Assembly: GCA_029747015.1 (NCBI GenBank) | Contig: JAKOGI010001993.1 | Coordinates: 88,501-152,500 of the forward strand | Length of the DNA stretch: 64,000 bases | Direction: 5' to 3' | Source: Carnegiea gigantea | Taxonomy: Eukaryota > Streptophyta > Magnoliopsida > Caryophyllales > Cactaceae | Shown here: piece after piece, positions 47,567 to 60,240 of the stretch | How positions within the stretch are numbered: position 1 is the stretch's first letter | How the letters are laid out: each line of letters opens with the position of its first letter | Notes under the pieces: generated by a model | Seen by the model: only the letters and a program-made list of their open reading frames with translations | The model's database searches: none | Told to the model about the DNA's origin: nothing | Position numbers and translations under genes: made by a program

Positions 47567-47927
47567 TGTGGGAAAATGAGGACGTGCCTTAGTAACACAG
47601 AAGCGAAGGATCTTGATGCTCGGGAATCGCCCACGAATTATTGAATCGAAACTAACGGTCGCTACTAGAGTCACCGTAGTTGTCGCACCCAAACCTGAGC
47701 CTGGTTGATGGTGAGGCTAGCGTGCGATGAGGAAAGAGAGAACTAGGGCTAATGTTTAGGTTTCTACCACCAATGCCGAATTAGGTCACTAAAACGTCTT
47801 ATATATAGCAGGACACAGCTTGTAATCGATAACGAGTAGTTAATAGAAATTTAATAGGCATGATTAATACATAATTAATCATTTGTAATAAATAGCGTAA
47901 TGATGTGACTGTTACAATCAGTTAACA
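47567..47927 (-). repeat. 3' LTR of Copia (47.6 kb)
   Basis: Pairs with 54608-54976. The adjacent pyrimidine stretch ATCTCCCCCTCGAT (47928-47941) is the polypurine tract on the coding strand. Confidence 0.9.
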
Positions 47928-47941
47928 TCTCCCCCTCGATC

Positions 47942-50900
47942 ACATAACCCATAAGTTACACTTTTCTCTTCCAACTTATCTCTTCACGCCTCATACTGGG
48001 AATGGTGCGTGCGATCAGAAAGTAACCAATAGTGTTATATTAAGTCACCATCTAACTAACATAGCACTTTCATGAAATACGATACCCCAAATCATCCTCA
48101 ACATCACCAAGAGCATACCTAGTCCCTTTATAACATATGATATATCATATATATACTCAATATAATCTCCCGGGTTGATATGGTGATGATGGACAGATTT
48201 TTTCTTGAACACTCACGAAATTTTATCTTAGCTTAACTGCTTTCCTAATATGTTCTCGTTGAACTATACACGTTATGGCCCTTAAGAAACAAATTAAGAT
48301 AGCATCATCAAGCTTCAACTTCATATCATAGCTTTAACTCAAAGGGTCATCGTCCACAAGGTCATACAGTGACGAGATAGGAAAGTCAATTATCACTCCA
48401 TTTATGGGTCGTCTTATAAGCAAACACAATATGAGATATATGTTATGGCATAGCTCCCACTAAGTTGGGTATATCACTCTTTGTGCCATGCGAATCGTCA
48501 GTCTAGATTTTCACCTAAAAATCTAACTTGATCCACTAGATCAATAATGAATGTTAATCTTGACACTCAGGATTTGACTTTTAAGGCTTTAATATGAAAT
48601 CTTATTTCATATTCGACTCCCTCAAGTCTCACCTTAGACTCGCCAAGGTGACTACATTCATTTTACTCGTACACTTCCAGTGTGAGTAATCAATATTGCA
48701 CACCTAGTGCCAATATGATTCAGTCTTATCCTACCCATAACTCAAGTGTCCACTACTCAAGTATCAGGGCGATTTTCTGTGTAACTAGGCCAATCAAAAG
48801 CCTGTGAAATTTCAGTATGCCTATCATACAACAATAGATCATGAGCATTTTGCTCATTTATAAAAGAAACATGTCCATTACATAACAAGGCACATCCAAG
48901 CACTAAACATTATGAATTCCTGGACTTAACAAATGAGCTTTGAACACATTACTAAGAATAGGTTTAGTCAAGAGAACATAATCACGTTGGTAGTGTATAT
49001 ATACCTAATAGTAGTGCTTTTTGGCTCTATGGTAACAAGATACACAATCTGCCTCCATAGTTAAAATTGTTGTGCTGTTTTTGCTTCTTACTGCACCATA
49101 ACATGGCTCTCCCAACTAGGATAAAGGCATGTCTTGACGTTTGACCTAGGCCCATCCGGGTCACCACCTAAGTTGAGAGGTCTCCCTTTAATAGCATAAG
49201 ACTAAGTCAGCTGTACCCCGAAGGTAGCGTAAGATTCTCTTGACGGCTTGCCAAACAACAAGTCTTGGGTTACCTTTACAACGACTTGCTAAACCAACCG
49301 CTAGCAAGTGTCAAGCTGTGTACATAACATGGCTTACATTTAGCTTTCTATGACACTAGCATAAGGGACATTGTCCATTTCATCATCTGTCTTAGGGCAC
49401 CTAACAAGACTCAAGGTTAGACTTTCTCAACTGAAGTATCTACGAGTTCGAAATTATAAACCCAAAATCGTTCCAAGACATTTTGATGCATGCATCTTGG
49501 GATGGTTTTGAATTATTTTCACTCCTAGGATATACCTAGTTTCACCCATATCCTTCATCTCGAAGACATAGGACATCCACTTTTAAGTAGCTTCAATCAA
49601 CTCCAAGTTGTTCCCAGCCAGCAATATATCATTAACGTGCAGGGCAAGAAACATAATTCCCCTTATTAAGCTTTGACATACACATATTGGTCTTCTGAAA
49701 CCATAGATAAGCCAAACTAAGATATAGCTCCATAGAATCTAAAGTACTAAAATCTGGAAGGTTGCTTAAGATCATATATGGACCTTTTAAGACGACACAA
49801 CTTGTCCTCTTGTACCTCTGACACAAAACCAATGGGTTAGTCCATATAAATCTCTTCCTCAAGATTACCATTGAGAAAAATAGTCTTTACGTCCATTTCA
49901 AACATCTCAAAGTCTAAATGGGCAACCAGGGCTAGAAGTAGCAGGGTCTGAACTCATCGATCAAACCATGTTCCCGACGTTTTATCTTGAAAACTTATGT
50001 GCTTTCGATAGACTTGCATCGGGGCGGAGGATCAACGAGCTCTAAAACCTTTTTCTTACCATAGAGTCCATCTCATCCCTCATGACATACATCCACTCTT
50101 TGTGATTTGGTGAATAAATCACCTTTTGATAAGAGGCAGGCTCCTCAACTTCTAAGGAAGTGCATAGAAAAATGTCCTCCTGCATGCCTACTCCTTTGGA
50201 TCCTGGAATTTTCATTATTTGTCTGCCTAGTTAAGAAATCCCTTCTCCTTTCTTTAAGAGGTATGGGACTAGGAATCCCTTCCTCGTCCTCTAGGAGGTA
50301 GGGAACCCTGAGAATGGAGAGAAAATTACTTCCACTATCTATTGGAGGTGGGATCCTGAATGTGTGGACTGACTACATGTTCAGGAATGATAAATTAAGG
50401 ATAAATCTCATTCTTAGGCTGACTCTCCTCAACATTTGGAGATCAAGGACGAATCTCTTTCTACTTAATAGATAAACCTTCACTGCTCCTATCAAATAAG
50501 GGAAGTGAACCATCCTTGATGACTTAGTGGGAATTCAAATCCTCCCGCTCACCGAGATATTGTTGAAGGTCTTTTTGTAACTCATGCAATTTAAGGTCAT
50601 TTTCAAATTTCACCAAAAAAGCTTAGGAACTTATCCTTGAGAAAATTGACATTGTGAGAATTCGTTTTACGAAGAAGATATTCACGTTCCAATTGAGGCC
50701 TACTACTGCTATAAAGTGTATGAACACATCAAGTACCCAATAGCGGTGAGATAATAGGTATACATACCTATATCATGAATAATACATCGCTCCATGATAT
50801 GCTTTCACATTTATGGGCCCGCAGATGCATGGAGTGAATGAATACTGAGGGATTCGATACCCTCGAAACCTTATAAAAAAGATTTCACATTGCTTTACTA

Positions 50901-51940
50901 GCTAAACATAACTCACATCTTCCAACTTAAGTCTAGTGAGTTAGTCTTAAAAGACCATCTTTAGCTAGTTTGTTAACTCTACCTTGACTGTCATGGTCAA
51001 GTCGAGTATGTCGAAAATGAGGCAAAATGGAAGATGCCTTGTTCTGTCTGAAACAATGAAGACACTTTTCAATGTGACATGGCCAAACAAATTGCCATTG
51101 TATACAATATCTAAGACATCTAAACAAAAATTAAAGAGAAAACTAATCTCATAAACAAAAGACAAAAGGGAACATCACACCCTAGGTGCATAGAGCGCGT
51201 CGTGAAGAAGAGACGTAGTCCCTTCACAGAATTTCAAATGATATGTCCTTAATACAAGGACATCTTCTTCATCGTCGTTTACCTAAAATGACAATTTGTG
51301 AACCCCCCAGGTAGTAATGAAAGTTCACGACATCATCTCGATCCTGAACTATTTGTTTGGTTGCTCCCGTGTCTACAATCCACTAAGGGTCATAATCGGT
51401 AACTAATGCTTGGGAGCACATATATTATCCAAGAGCAACTGTGAAAGAAGGTACCTTAATCAGCTCAGGACAATCCCGAGCATATGATCCTTATTTCCAC
51501 ATTTATAACACTTCACACGTGCTATATGCATCTCTTTATTTCCGTTAGCCTTTTTTCCATTTGGCAATACCACCCTTAGGTCAGAAACTTTAAGAGGAAA
51601 TGAATCTAGATGAACCTGATGCTAAGCTAATCCCATGTGTACTCAACGATGGGATAACTTTCAATTCCCTCACTAGATTGTCATTGATGATGCAATACGA
51701 TAAAGTATAGCATGTTGATCGATCTATTCTCGTAACATTTTTGGCATTCATTTAAGTGTTCTCAATACTGCTCACTAGCAGTACAATCTTTACCACTCTA
51801 GGAGACCTAGAATAAGTGTTCTAACACTTCATGCTCGTTTAGAAGAAACTGAATTTTCTGACACTTTGTGTCATAGTCAGCGCTATCGAGCTTTTCATTA
51901 GTAAACAAATTACCAACCATATTTCAATTTCCATATCTAA
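47942..51940 (-). pseudogene. Copia gag-pol, degenerate
   Basis: On the minus strand from 51940: a gag start with CQKIQFLLNEHEVLEHLF and a decayed zinc knuckle (CGNKDHML, about 51510). Protease WIVDTGATKQIVQD is near 51390, then the pre-integrase region (NGNLFGHVTLKS, 51090). Integrase pieces run to about 50300. RT includes EEEIYMDQP-region remnants, GPYMILSNLPDFSTLDS and SLAYLWFQ (49790-49680) and the C..DD region near 49620. RNase H covers 49000-47950. The same segments from 50470 down to 47942 recur at 58770-56339. Confidence 0.8.
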
Positions 51941-51949
51941 AAGTATATA

Positions 51950-53410
51950 TCTTAAAAGATGGATAGTAGGCATATTTCTAAATAATTAAATTATCAAGAA
52001 CTCCATCATTCATGTCGTATGATCAAAAATTTCGCTAAGCTCATAATCATCACATACAAACATGAATTAAAAGTCTCTACAATTTAATTATCATTCTTTT
52101 CCATAAAACAAAATTTATGGAGAACATTACGGTTAACTTAATTAACACTTCAGAAATATCACAAAGATATTCAACTTTATCATGCAAACCAAATTTACAT
52201 GTAGTTATATCATTACATAAAACGAATTTACATAACTACTAATATATCATTTAAAACTCTATCAATGACATATTAACCATAAAATTCAGATTATTATATA
52301 AAACACAAAAGAAATTCACTAAAGCCCAAAGAACATTATATAAAACACATTCATATAATAGATAACATGAAACTTATTCAGGTCTCACTCGCAAATTATA
52401 AAACAAATTAATAATTTTATAAATTTAGATTTTATGAAACAAATTCATAAAATACTATTAAATTACATAATTAATAGGAAACATGAGATGAATTCATTTC
52501 ATTAATTTGGGCAAGGAAAAAGGTAATAAACAATTAGCAAACTTACTACAACTCTTGTAGTTTGTATATATATAAAACACATTTATATAACACTACTAAT
52601 TGGTGATTGACATGAAACATATCCACATAATTGAATGCAAAATAATTTATAACATGAAATATATCCAAACATTAATCGCAAGTACTTATATAGAACATAT
52701 CCATATAACATTAAAATTTGAATGAAATAAAGTCAAAGTAAAACTTGCAAATTATATAAATGTATTCATATAATATTGATTATTTAAAGTTCATGAAACA
52801 AATTCATAAAATGAACAAATACCCTATATATCCAAATAATGGTATGAAACATCTTTATTAACAAGAGCAATCACAGGACAATTAACCGATTCCTAACTAC
52901 TCATGTATTTGCACAAAGTGTAAATATAAAATTAATAAATAAAAAGATTATCATGAAACATATTCATGTAACTGAATATTATATAAAACATATTTATGTA
53001 ATATAACTTATGAAACATATTCATTTATAGACCAAAGGGGTTTTAATATCATCTAGATATTTATTGAATTCAAGTAAAACAAATTTACATCAAACATACT
53101 AATTATATATATGAAACAAATCCATATAACTGTAATCCAATTGATTATTTACAAGTCACTCGATATGAAAATTTCAAGTTGATGTATATATAAAACGAAT
53201 TTATAGATGACATCAAACATATTAATGTTTTTATAACAAATTCATGCATTCTGAATTAAAACCAATTCGAGATTCTAATTCAATGAATGAACTAACTATA
53301 TAAACCTTATCAACTTATACAAATCATCCAAAAAATATGCCATGACTAATAATGTTTATGATTGTTTTAAATCTAAAATAATAAAACTTTGAATTAAAAA
53401 AAACGTATAC
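51950..53410. repeat. AT-rich leader with a recurring ATGAAACATATTCATATAA-like motif
   Basis: About twenty degenerate copies of a 17-20 base motif, (T)ATGAAACA.ATTCATATAA, are scattered at irregular spacing, for example near 52432, 52610, 52790, 52958, 53010 and 53113. No open frame. It lies between the primer site and gag, where a Copia leader is normally a few hundred bases at most. It may be an expanded leader or a separate insertion. Confidence 0.6.
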
Positions 53411-54594
53411 AAATTACAAACCCTAGACCCGGCCCTTTATCGGGCCTCCATGGTTTAATTTGAAGCTAACTCTCTCGCTAAATTCTCGGTCCTCAATGAA
53501 GTCTCTCTCCCTTTTCAACCTCACTGCCTCTCCTTTCTAACCTATACTTGATCTCCCTTTTTCTACCCTCGAAAAGAGACCTTACTCCATCACCAACCCG
53601 CAATCCCTGCTCACCGGTTTCTTAGTCTTTGCCTGTCATCAACGCCGTGGGATCACGTCCACACCCAAGAAACACCGAAGGATGAAAAGCCGCCACCATT
53701 TGCCACTGATCGAATGCCTATGAGCCTCTGTCCAGAACTCCTTGGCTGAAACCAATCCCACTAGGGTGTGGATCGGCCAAATTCGAATGACATGACACCG
53801 TTCACGCACCACCCCATTAGCGGCACGGGGGTCCATGCTTGACTTTTATGGCGTCGAACCATGGTTTTCTGGCTACTATGGCATAAATCAGTGCATTTAG
53901 AGGGCAATGAAGGAAGAAGATAGCTGATTAATCCCTTCATCGGCGATGCGTGACATACACGACCCACCCCTCCAAGGCGGTGCTGATGGGTATGCGCTTT
54001 TCTTATCCCGATTGCATCCCCTTTTCATTTTTATTTTATTTTTATTTTTATGGGAAAAGGTGAATTCTTTGAGGGTCCTGGAGACCCCGCCAGAGACACT
54101 GCCACCGCGGCCACAAAGGCGGGGCTGGTGGGGTGATGGGCTAAGTTGGATCTTGCATGATCAAGGCGTCAGATCTTGCCTGGTCAAGGCGAGTTCTTGT
54201 TTCAGATTCAGGCAGAGAGACTCTTTCTTACGGTTAGGGTATAAGCCTGGGCTGTAGCATATACTGTTTATTTCAAGAACAAAACTTGCGAAGCTTTGCA
54301 AATTATTGCATGATTACAAAATCGAATAATTGAATGATATCAGACATGCTCTTTGGATTGTATAGTACCATGAACTGATCATGAATTCTTAGTTCAAACA
54401 ATTGCATAAAGTAAAACAAAACAAACTTGTTTAAACATAACGACTCAATGGTATAAAAAGATTATGCCTTTTAGAGCTCATACAACACAGAAGCATGTTT
54501 TTAATGATTCAATTTAGTATAATTGACAATATAGAATGAACTAGTTGTACATGATCATACGCGATTCATTCGGGGCCAAAAGCGAGTAACACTA
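53411..54594. other. GC-richer part of the Copia leader, no gene recognised
   Basis: Composition changes sharply at about 53410. Short frames on both strands (53639-53967, 53946-54257) show no domain I know. It could be captured host sequence. Confidence 0.4.
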
Positions 54595-54606
54595 GCTCTG
54601 ATACCA
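54595..54606 (-). other. Primer-binding site of Copia (47.6 kb)
   Basis: Minus strand TGGTATCAGAGC, one base inside the 54608 LTR. Confidence 0.95.
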
Positions 54607-54607
54607 T

Positions 54608-54976
54608 TGTGGGAAAATGAGGATGTACCTTAGTAACGCGAACGTGAAGGATCTTGATGCTCGGGAATTACCCATGAATTATTGAATCAGAACTAATAAT
54701 GGCTACTAGAGTCACCGTAGTTGTCACACCCCAAACCTGAGCCTGATTGATGGTGAGGCTAGCATGAGAGGAGGAAAGGGAGAATTAGGGCTAATGTTTA
54801 GGTTTCTATGGCTGATGCCAAATTGGTCACTAAAACCTCTTGTATATAGCAGCACACATCTTGTAACTGACAACGAGTAGTTAATAGAAATTTAATGGGC
54901 ATAATTAATACATAATTAATCATTTGTAGCTACCCAATTAATAGCATAATGATGTGATTGTTACACCTGGTCAACG
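54608..54976 (-). repeat. 5' LTR of Copia (47.6 kb)
   Basis: Pairs with 47567-47927. It carries a small insertion (GCTACCCAATTA) near 54928 relative to its partner. Confidence 0.9.
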
Positions 54977-54981
54977 CTGTT

Positions 54982-56034
54982 GAGTTATCCAAGGTTTACA
55001 TTGGACCAAAGGTAGTCCAACCAAGCTACCAATGTAATGATCTAAGTATATGCCATGATGATTTGGCTACTCATGGCCATGTCCAACTTTCACAAGAATT
55101 TTTTGGAGGGGTTTTGAAACAAAATACCAAAACAAAATGGTTAGCAATCTTATAACTTATGCATTCTAAATCATATAAATTATCCCAATGTCTTCATCCT
55201 CACATAATCATTATTGAGGATATGTAATTTAATGCTAACTATATTATATATCTAAGAGTATTCATAGCTGTCTTAATCTTGTGTATCAATAGATGATTTG
55301 GAAGGTTTAGAACAAGTATATGATTGCAAGATATTTATGTATTTCTTACTCACTCGAATATTCAAACCTCTGGGAAGTACATACTTGCAAAATTATGATA
55401 TATGAGTTGGATTGCAACAGTTCAGAGTTACATCAAGGGATGGGTGTTCCAAATCTCCAATCTTGTTCAGATTCACTATGACTATGCCAACTGAAAATTT
55501 GCCTTCTAAATATAAAATGAATTTTCATGACTAGCATACTACCACAATCAGCATCATCCTAGCATAATATCTAAGTGTACTATAAGTCGACTTTATTCAA
55601 CTAAATCCAAACATTAAACCATTTTATGTTGATAAGAAATTGATGTGATTTTGAAGCATACTGAAACATGGATTAAGTAAATAAAATTACCTTAATCCTA
55701 CAGCGAAAGTAATTACTCATATATTTATGCATAATTTTACCCTTCATTCTACCCACTTTTAAATCTTTGGAGCACACTTTTATGAGAAAATGATGTATAT
55801 TTTATCTGATTTTTAGGTGAGAAACAAGTATGATTTGGGTGAAAATTGAGTAGTTTAATCTAATCATGTCAATGCCCACTAAATTGCATGATCCAGCGGA
55901 AGCCAAACCATGTGGACCTTGTCTAGTAGCAGTCTAGCCCATGCGTTGCTCCAAACTCTTCTCTTCTTCCTCGAAACTCATGTGTGGGCTTGTACCCAAC
56001 AATTCCTTGCCTAGAAGCTTCCTCAACCTGCTTG
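54982..56034. other. Intergenic DNA between the two Copia elements
   Basis: No gene or repeat end recognised. The longest frame (54958-55155) starts inside the LTR and has no known domain. Confidence 0.5.
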
Positions 56035-56039
56035 TCCTC

Positions 56040-56338
56040 TGTAGGAAGAATTAGAACTAACCTGAATGCGGAAGCGTACTGTCGGTAATAATCCACGATA
56101 ATAAAGAAAACCAGGTGGTTACCAGAGTCGCCTTAATAATCACGCCCTAAACCCGAGAACTCAAGGGATGGTATAATCACTATGAGAGAGAGGAGAAGAG
56201 AATATAGAAGAGAATAGATTTATGAGTGTATATCTGACTGACCCCCACCCCCTTTATATAGGCTGGGGTGCAATCAGGGTATTTGCCCTAGGCAACTCGC
56301 GTGGCCGTCGGGCCTAGCATCACCAGGTCTGGCCTATA
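56040..56338 (-). repeat. 3' LTR of the second Copia
   Basis: Complete copy. Contains the CACGCCCTAAACCCGAGAAC block, the TATA-like TTTATATAGG, and the end GGCCTATA (CA in the partner). Confidence 0.85.
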
Positions 56339-58771
56339 GCTCCCACTCGGCCACGCAGGCCGTGGAACATATATTCTCTATACATCACAACTCCTTCGCG
56401 TTTCATACCGGGAATAGGACGTGTGACCAAAAATAACACGCAGTGTTATATTAAGTTACCATCCAACTAACATAACACTTTCACAAAATACGATACCCCA
56501 AAACCATCCCAGTGCATCACCAGTGGCATTTTAATTCCCTTGTGCCTAATATATCATATGGTTATATTCACAACATAATCGCCCGGGCTGATATGGTGAT
56601 GGCGGATCGATTTTTCCTTAAACACTCATGAAATTTCATCTTAGCTCAACTGCTTTCCTAGCGCGTTCTCGCTGAACCGTATACATCATGGTTCTTAAGA
56701 ATCACATTAAAGTAGCATTATCAAGCTTCGACTGAATATCATAACTTTAAGTCTAGGGGTCATCGTCTATAGGGTCACATAGTGACAAGTGATAGGGAAG
56801 TCAATTGCCACTCCATGTGTGGGTCGTCTTATAAGCACACATAGTATGAGATGTGTGTCATGGCATAGCTCCCACTCAGCTGGGTACGTCACTCTGTATG
56901 CCATACAAATCGTCAGTCTAGATTTTCACTCAAAAATCTAACCTGGGCCACTAGATCAACATTCAGAATGTTAATCTTGACACTCAAGATTCGGCTTTTA
57001 AGGCTTCAATATGAAAACTTATTTCATACTCGACTCCCTCGAGTGTTATCTTAGTCTCACTAAGGCAACTATATTCATTCTACTCATACACTTCCAGTGT
57101 GAGTAATCAATATTGCATATCTAGTGCCAATATGATTCAATCTTATCCTGCCCGCTACTCAAGCGCTAGGGCGATTGCCTGTGTGACTAGGCCAATCTAA
57201 AGCCTGTGATATTTCAATATGCCTAACGTACAACAATGAGCATCTTGCCCATAAAAGAAACATGTCCATCACGTAACAGAACATGTCTAGATACCAAACC
57301 TTATGAACTCCAAGACTCAACCAATGAGTTAGTTAAGGGAGCATATCACCTTGTTAGTGTATACATATACCTAATGGCAATGTTTTTTATCTCTATGGCA
57401 TAAAACACACGATCTACCTCCATAGCTGACATTGTTTGTGCAGCTGTGCTTCTTTGCTACACCATAACATGGCTCTCCCACTCAGGATAAAGGCATGTCC
57501 TGAGGTTAACTTAGACTCATCCGAGTTATTACCCCAATTACTATTTAAGTATCCTCTCAACTTGAGGCCTCTTCCTTGATAGCAAAAGACAGAGTTATCA
57601 ATACCACGAAGGTGGCACTTGATTCTCTAGGCGACTTGCTAATCAGCAAGGCTTAAGTTACCTTCATAATGACTTATCAAACTAACCGCAAAGCAACGTC
57701 AGGCCATGTACATAACAGGGCTTACTCTGAGCTTACTATGATAGGTTAAGGACATTGATCATTATTTCTATTTTGTCATCTGTTTTAGAGCATTGAGCAA
57801 GATTCAAGGTTGAACCCTTCTCAACTGGAGTATCTATATGTTAGAAATTATAAACCCACAATCATTCCAAGACATTTTGATTCATGCTTCTTGGGACGGC
57901 TTTGGATTATTTCCACTCCCAGGACATACCTAGTTTCACCCATATCCTTCGTCTCAAAGACATGGAATGACTACCTTTTAGTAGCTTTAATCATCTCCAA
58001 GTTGTTCCTAGTCAACGGTATGTCATCAACGTGAGGAACGCAATTCCCATGTTGATCTTTCGACATACACAATGGCCTTCTGAAACCATAGATAAGCCAA
58101 GATGGCTTTATGGAATCTAGAGTTCGAAGAACTGGAAGATTGCTTAAGATCACCTATGGACCTTTTAAGACGACACACATTGCCCTCTTATCCCTTTAAT
58201 ACAAAATCAATGGGTTAGTCCATATAAATCTCTTTCTCAAGATCACCATTTGAGAAAACCAATCTTTACTCCATTTCGAACAACTCATAGTCCGAATGAG
58301 AAACCAGGGCTCGGAATATCCGAGCCTGAACTTATTAAATGAACTATCCATCCAAAGACTTACATCGGAGTGGAGTTTCAACGAGTTCTCAAACCTTGTC
58401 AGCGAGTCCATCTCATCCCTTACGACATCCGGTCACTTTTTGTGATTTAGTGAGCCAACCACCTCTTTATAAGAGGTAAATCCCTAATCTCCCGACGGAG
58501 TACATAAGAATATTCCTGGGACCTTCATTATTTATCTGCTTAGGTGAGAAATCCCTCCCCCTTTCTCTAAGAGGTATGAGACTAGGAGTTTCTCCTACTT
58601 TCTCTAAGAGGTATGGAACCCTGATTATGAAGAGAAGATTACTCCCACTATCCATTCGAGGTGGGATCCTGAACATGAGGACTAACTGCATGTTTAGGAA
58701 TAACTCTCCTCAACAATTGGAGATTGAGGATGAATCTCATTCTCCTTGACAGACAAACCTTCACCATTCAG
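56339..58771 (-). pseudogene. Copia RT/RNase H remnant of the second element
   Basis: Minus strand. GRLGIYLL-type linker pieces at 58691. The RT block covers 58411-57971 (QMVILRKRFIWTNPLILY, LSNLPVLRTLDSIKPSWLIYGF, then the VDDIPLTRNNLEMIKATK catalytic-region remnant near 58030). RNase H pieces run to about 56400. Stops throughout. Confidence 0.8.
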
Positions 58772-58998
58772 GCGGCTACCAGAGTCACCTTAATAATCAC
58801 GCCCTAAACCCGAGAACTCAAGGGATGGTACAATCACCATGAGAGAAAGAGGAAGAGAATATAGAAGAGAATAGATTTATGAGTGTATATCTGACTGACC
58901 CTCTAAACCCCCTTTATATAGGCTGGGGTGCAGTCAGGGTATTTGCCCTAGGCAACTCGCGTGGCTGTCGAGCTTAGCATCACCAGGCCCGGCCTACA
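58772..58998 (-). repeat. 5' LTR remnant of the second Copia
   Basis: Matches the left LTR from about 56110 to its end. The first 70 bases are missing. Ends GGCCTACA before the TCCTC duplication. Confidence 0.85.
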
Positions 58999-59010
58999 TC
59001 CTCATCATTC

Positions 59011-59039
59011 TCCCTCCCTCCCTCTCTCTCTCTCTCTCT
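59011..59039. repeat. CT microsatellite
   Basis: CCCT units pass into a pure CT run directly beside the second Copia element. Confidence 0.9.
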
Positions 59040-60240
59040 TCAATCACTCTTAGCGCATGGGCCTATTCATTTGCATATCTCACGATACAACTTGCAAGAA
59101 ATAACTTAAAGCTTCATTTCGTCTCTCTTCTTCATGTGGGCCTGTTCTTCGAGAAGCCCAGTGTGCCACCCATTTTTCCCTCTCCAAGCCAGCGCCTGGA
59201 TTCTTTCCTCAGCTCCATCTCCTCATGCTAGGGCATGCTCTCTTTCTCCACCCCAAGCACAAGCCCAGTGGGTAGATCTCTTGTTCTTTGTCTCATTTTA
59301 CATGTGAGTCAGTGGAGTTAATTTCATGGTTCATGAAGCATTTGACCTGCATTTTGTTATGCTATGACTGAAACTGTTGTAAAAGATTAATTTTGTAAAA
59401 GATTAATTTTAGGACAATAAAATCAGCAATGCAAAGGTGTGGAAAAGTAGCATAAAAGGAGACCAAGGCCGGAGCAAAAATTCATCCATCACTCATCGAC
59501 TCATCCCTTTATTCTCTTATATTCTTTCTTCCATTGCTTTTAGAGTCTTTTGTAAGACAAGACCATTTGGTTTGAGGAGATTGGTAGAAAATAAGCTTCA
59601 AAAACTATTTTTCTATTCTCTTCTCACCTCATTTGTGAGTCAAATTAGATAAATTGTACTTAATTATACAATTTTTGTAATTGAGTATTATATTTGGACA
59701 AAGGAAGTGAAATATACCACTAATTAGGAGTACAGGTAGATCAACTTTAATGGTATTTTTGCTCACTATGGATGACTAAGTTACTCATCTAGGGTTAAGA
59801 TGGATCCTTGATTAATAACATTATTTTACTAATTTCTTTTGGAGTTATTTTTGTCTCTTGCATTGCATAGTTTTTGAGTTCTTATTTGATCCTAACTCAT
59901 TTATTCATGTTATTACTATTGCTTATTCAGATTGATTTCAATAGTTCAACATGCAACCTCAATTATGTCAGACTTTGTAGGTTAATATGAGATTATGCAA
60001 TTATATTTGGTAAAAATTGTCGTAGTTGAATTTGAATAATTTATGCTACTAGTAGATATGTTATATCGCATGATAATCATGATTCATATTTTTAATTCAT
60101 GGTCTAATGGTTGTAGCCTAGGTTGAATAACAGATTAATTAAACCCCCATTTCAGTTAATAATTCAATATTTTCTTGGTTCATATGCTTGCTTTTGTTTC
60201 TTTAATTCAGTTTGATAATTGCACTCCTCCCTTTAATTGT
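59040..60240 (+). other. Probable 5' LTR region of an Athila-like Gypsy, start not found
   Basis: No gene. The sequence reads into the LTR end described in the next entry. No 3' LTR lies in the window, so the LTR start cannot be defined. Confidence 0.35.

Larger units (their letters stand above)
47567..54976 (-). mobile_element. Copia LTR retrotransposon, minus strand, decayed
   Basis: LTRs at 47567-47927 and 54608-54976 start TGTGGGAAAATGAGGA. The left ends GTTAACA, the right a mutated GTCAACG. The target duplication CTGTT lies at 47562-47566 and 54977-54981. LTR identity is roughly 87% by eye. A primer site at 54595-54606 and a polypurine tract beside the left LTR fix the orientation. pol is in 47930-51940. 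Between the primer site and gag lies an unusually long leader of about 2.65 kb. Confidence 0.92.
56040..58998 (-). mobile_element. Second Copia element, internally deleted
   Basis: Left LTR 56040-56338 starts TGTAGG; right LTR remnant 58772-58998. The target duplication TCCTC lies at 56035-56039 and 58999-59003. The right (5') LTR lacks about 70 bases at its inner end. The internal region ends abruptly at about 58770, so gag, protease, most of integrase, the primer site and the inner edge of the 5' LTR were removed in one deletion. The rest parallels 47942-50470 of the first element. Confidence 0.9.

Noticed and set aside
53639..54257. Frames of 65-103 codons in the Copia leader
   Set aside because: No domain, opposite overlapping frames, and no transcription signals; kept only as part of the unusual leader.
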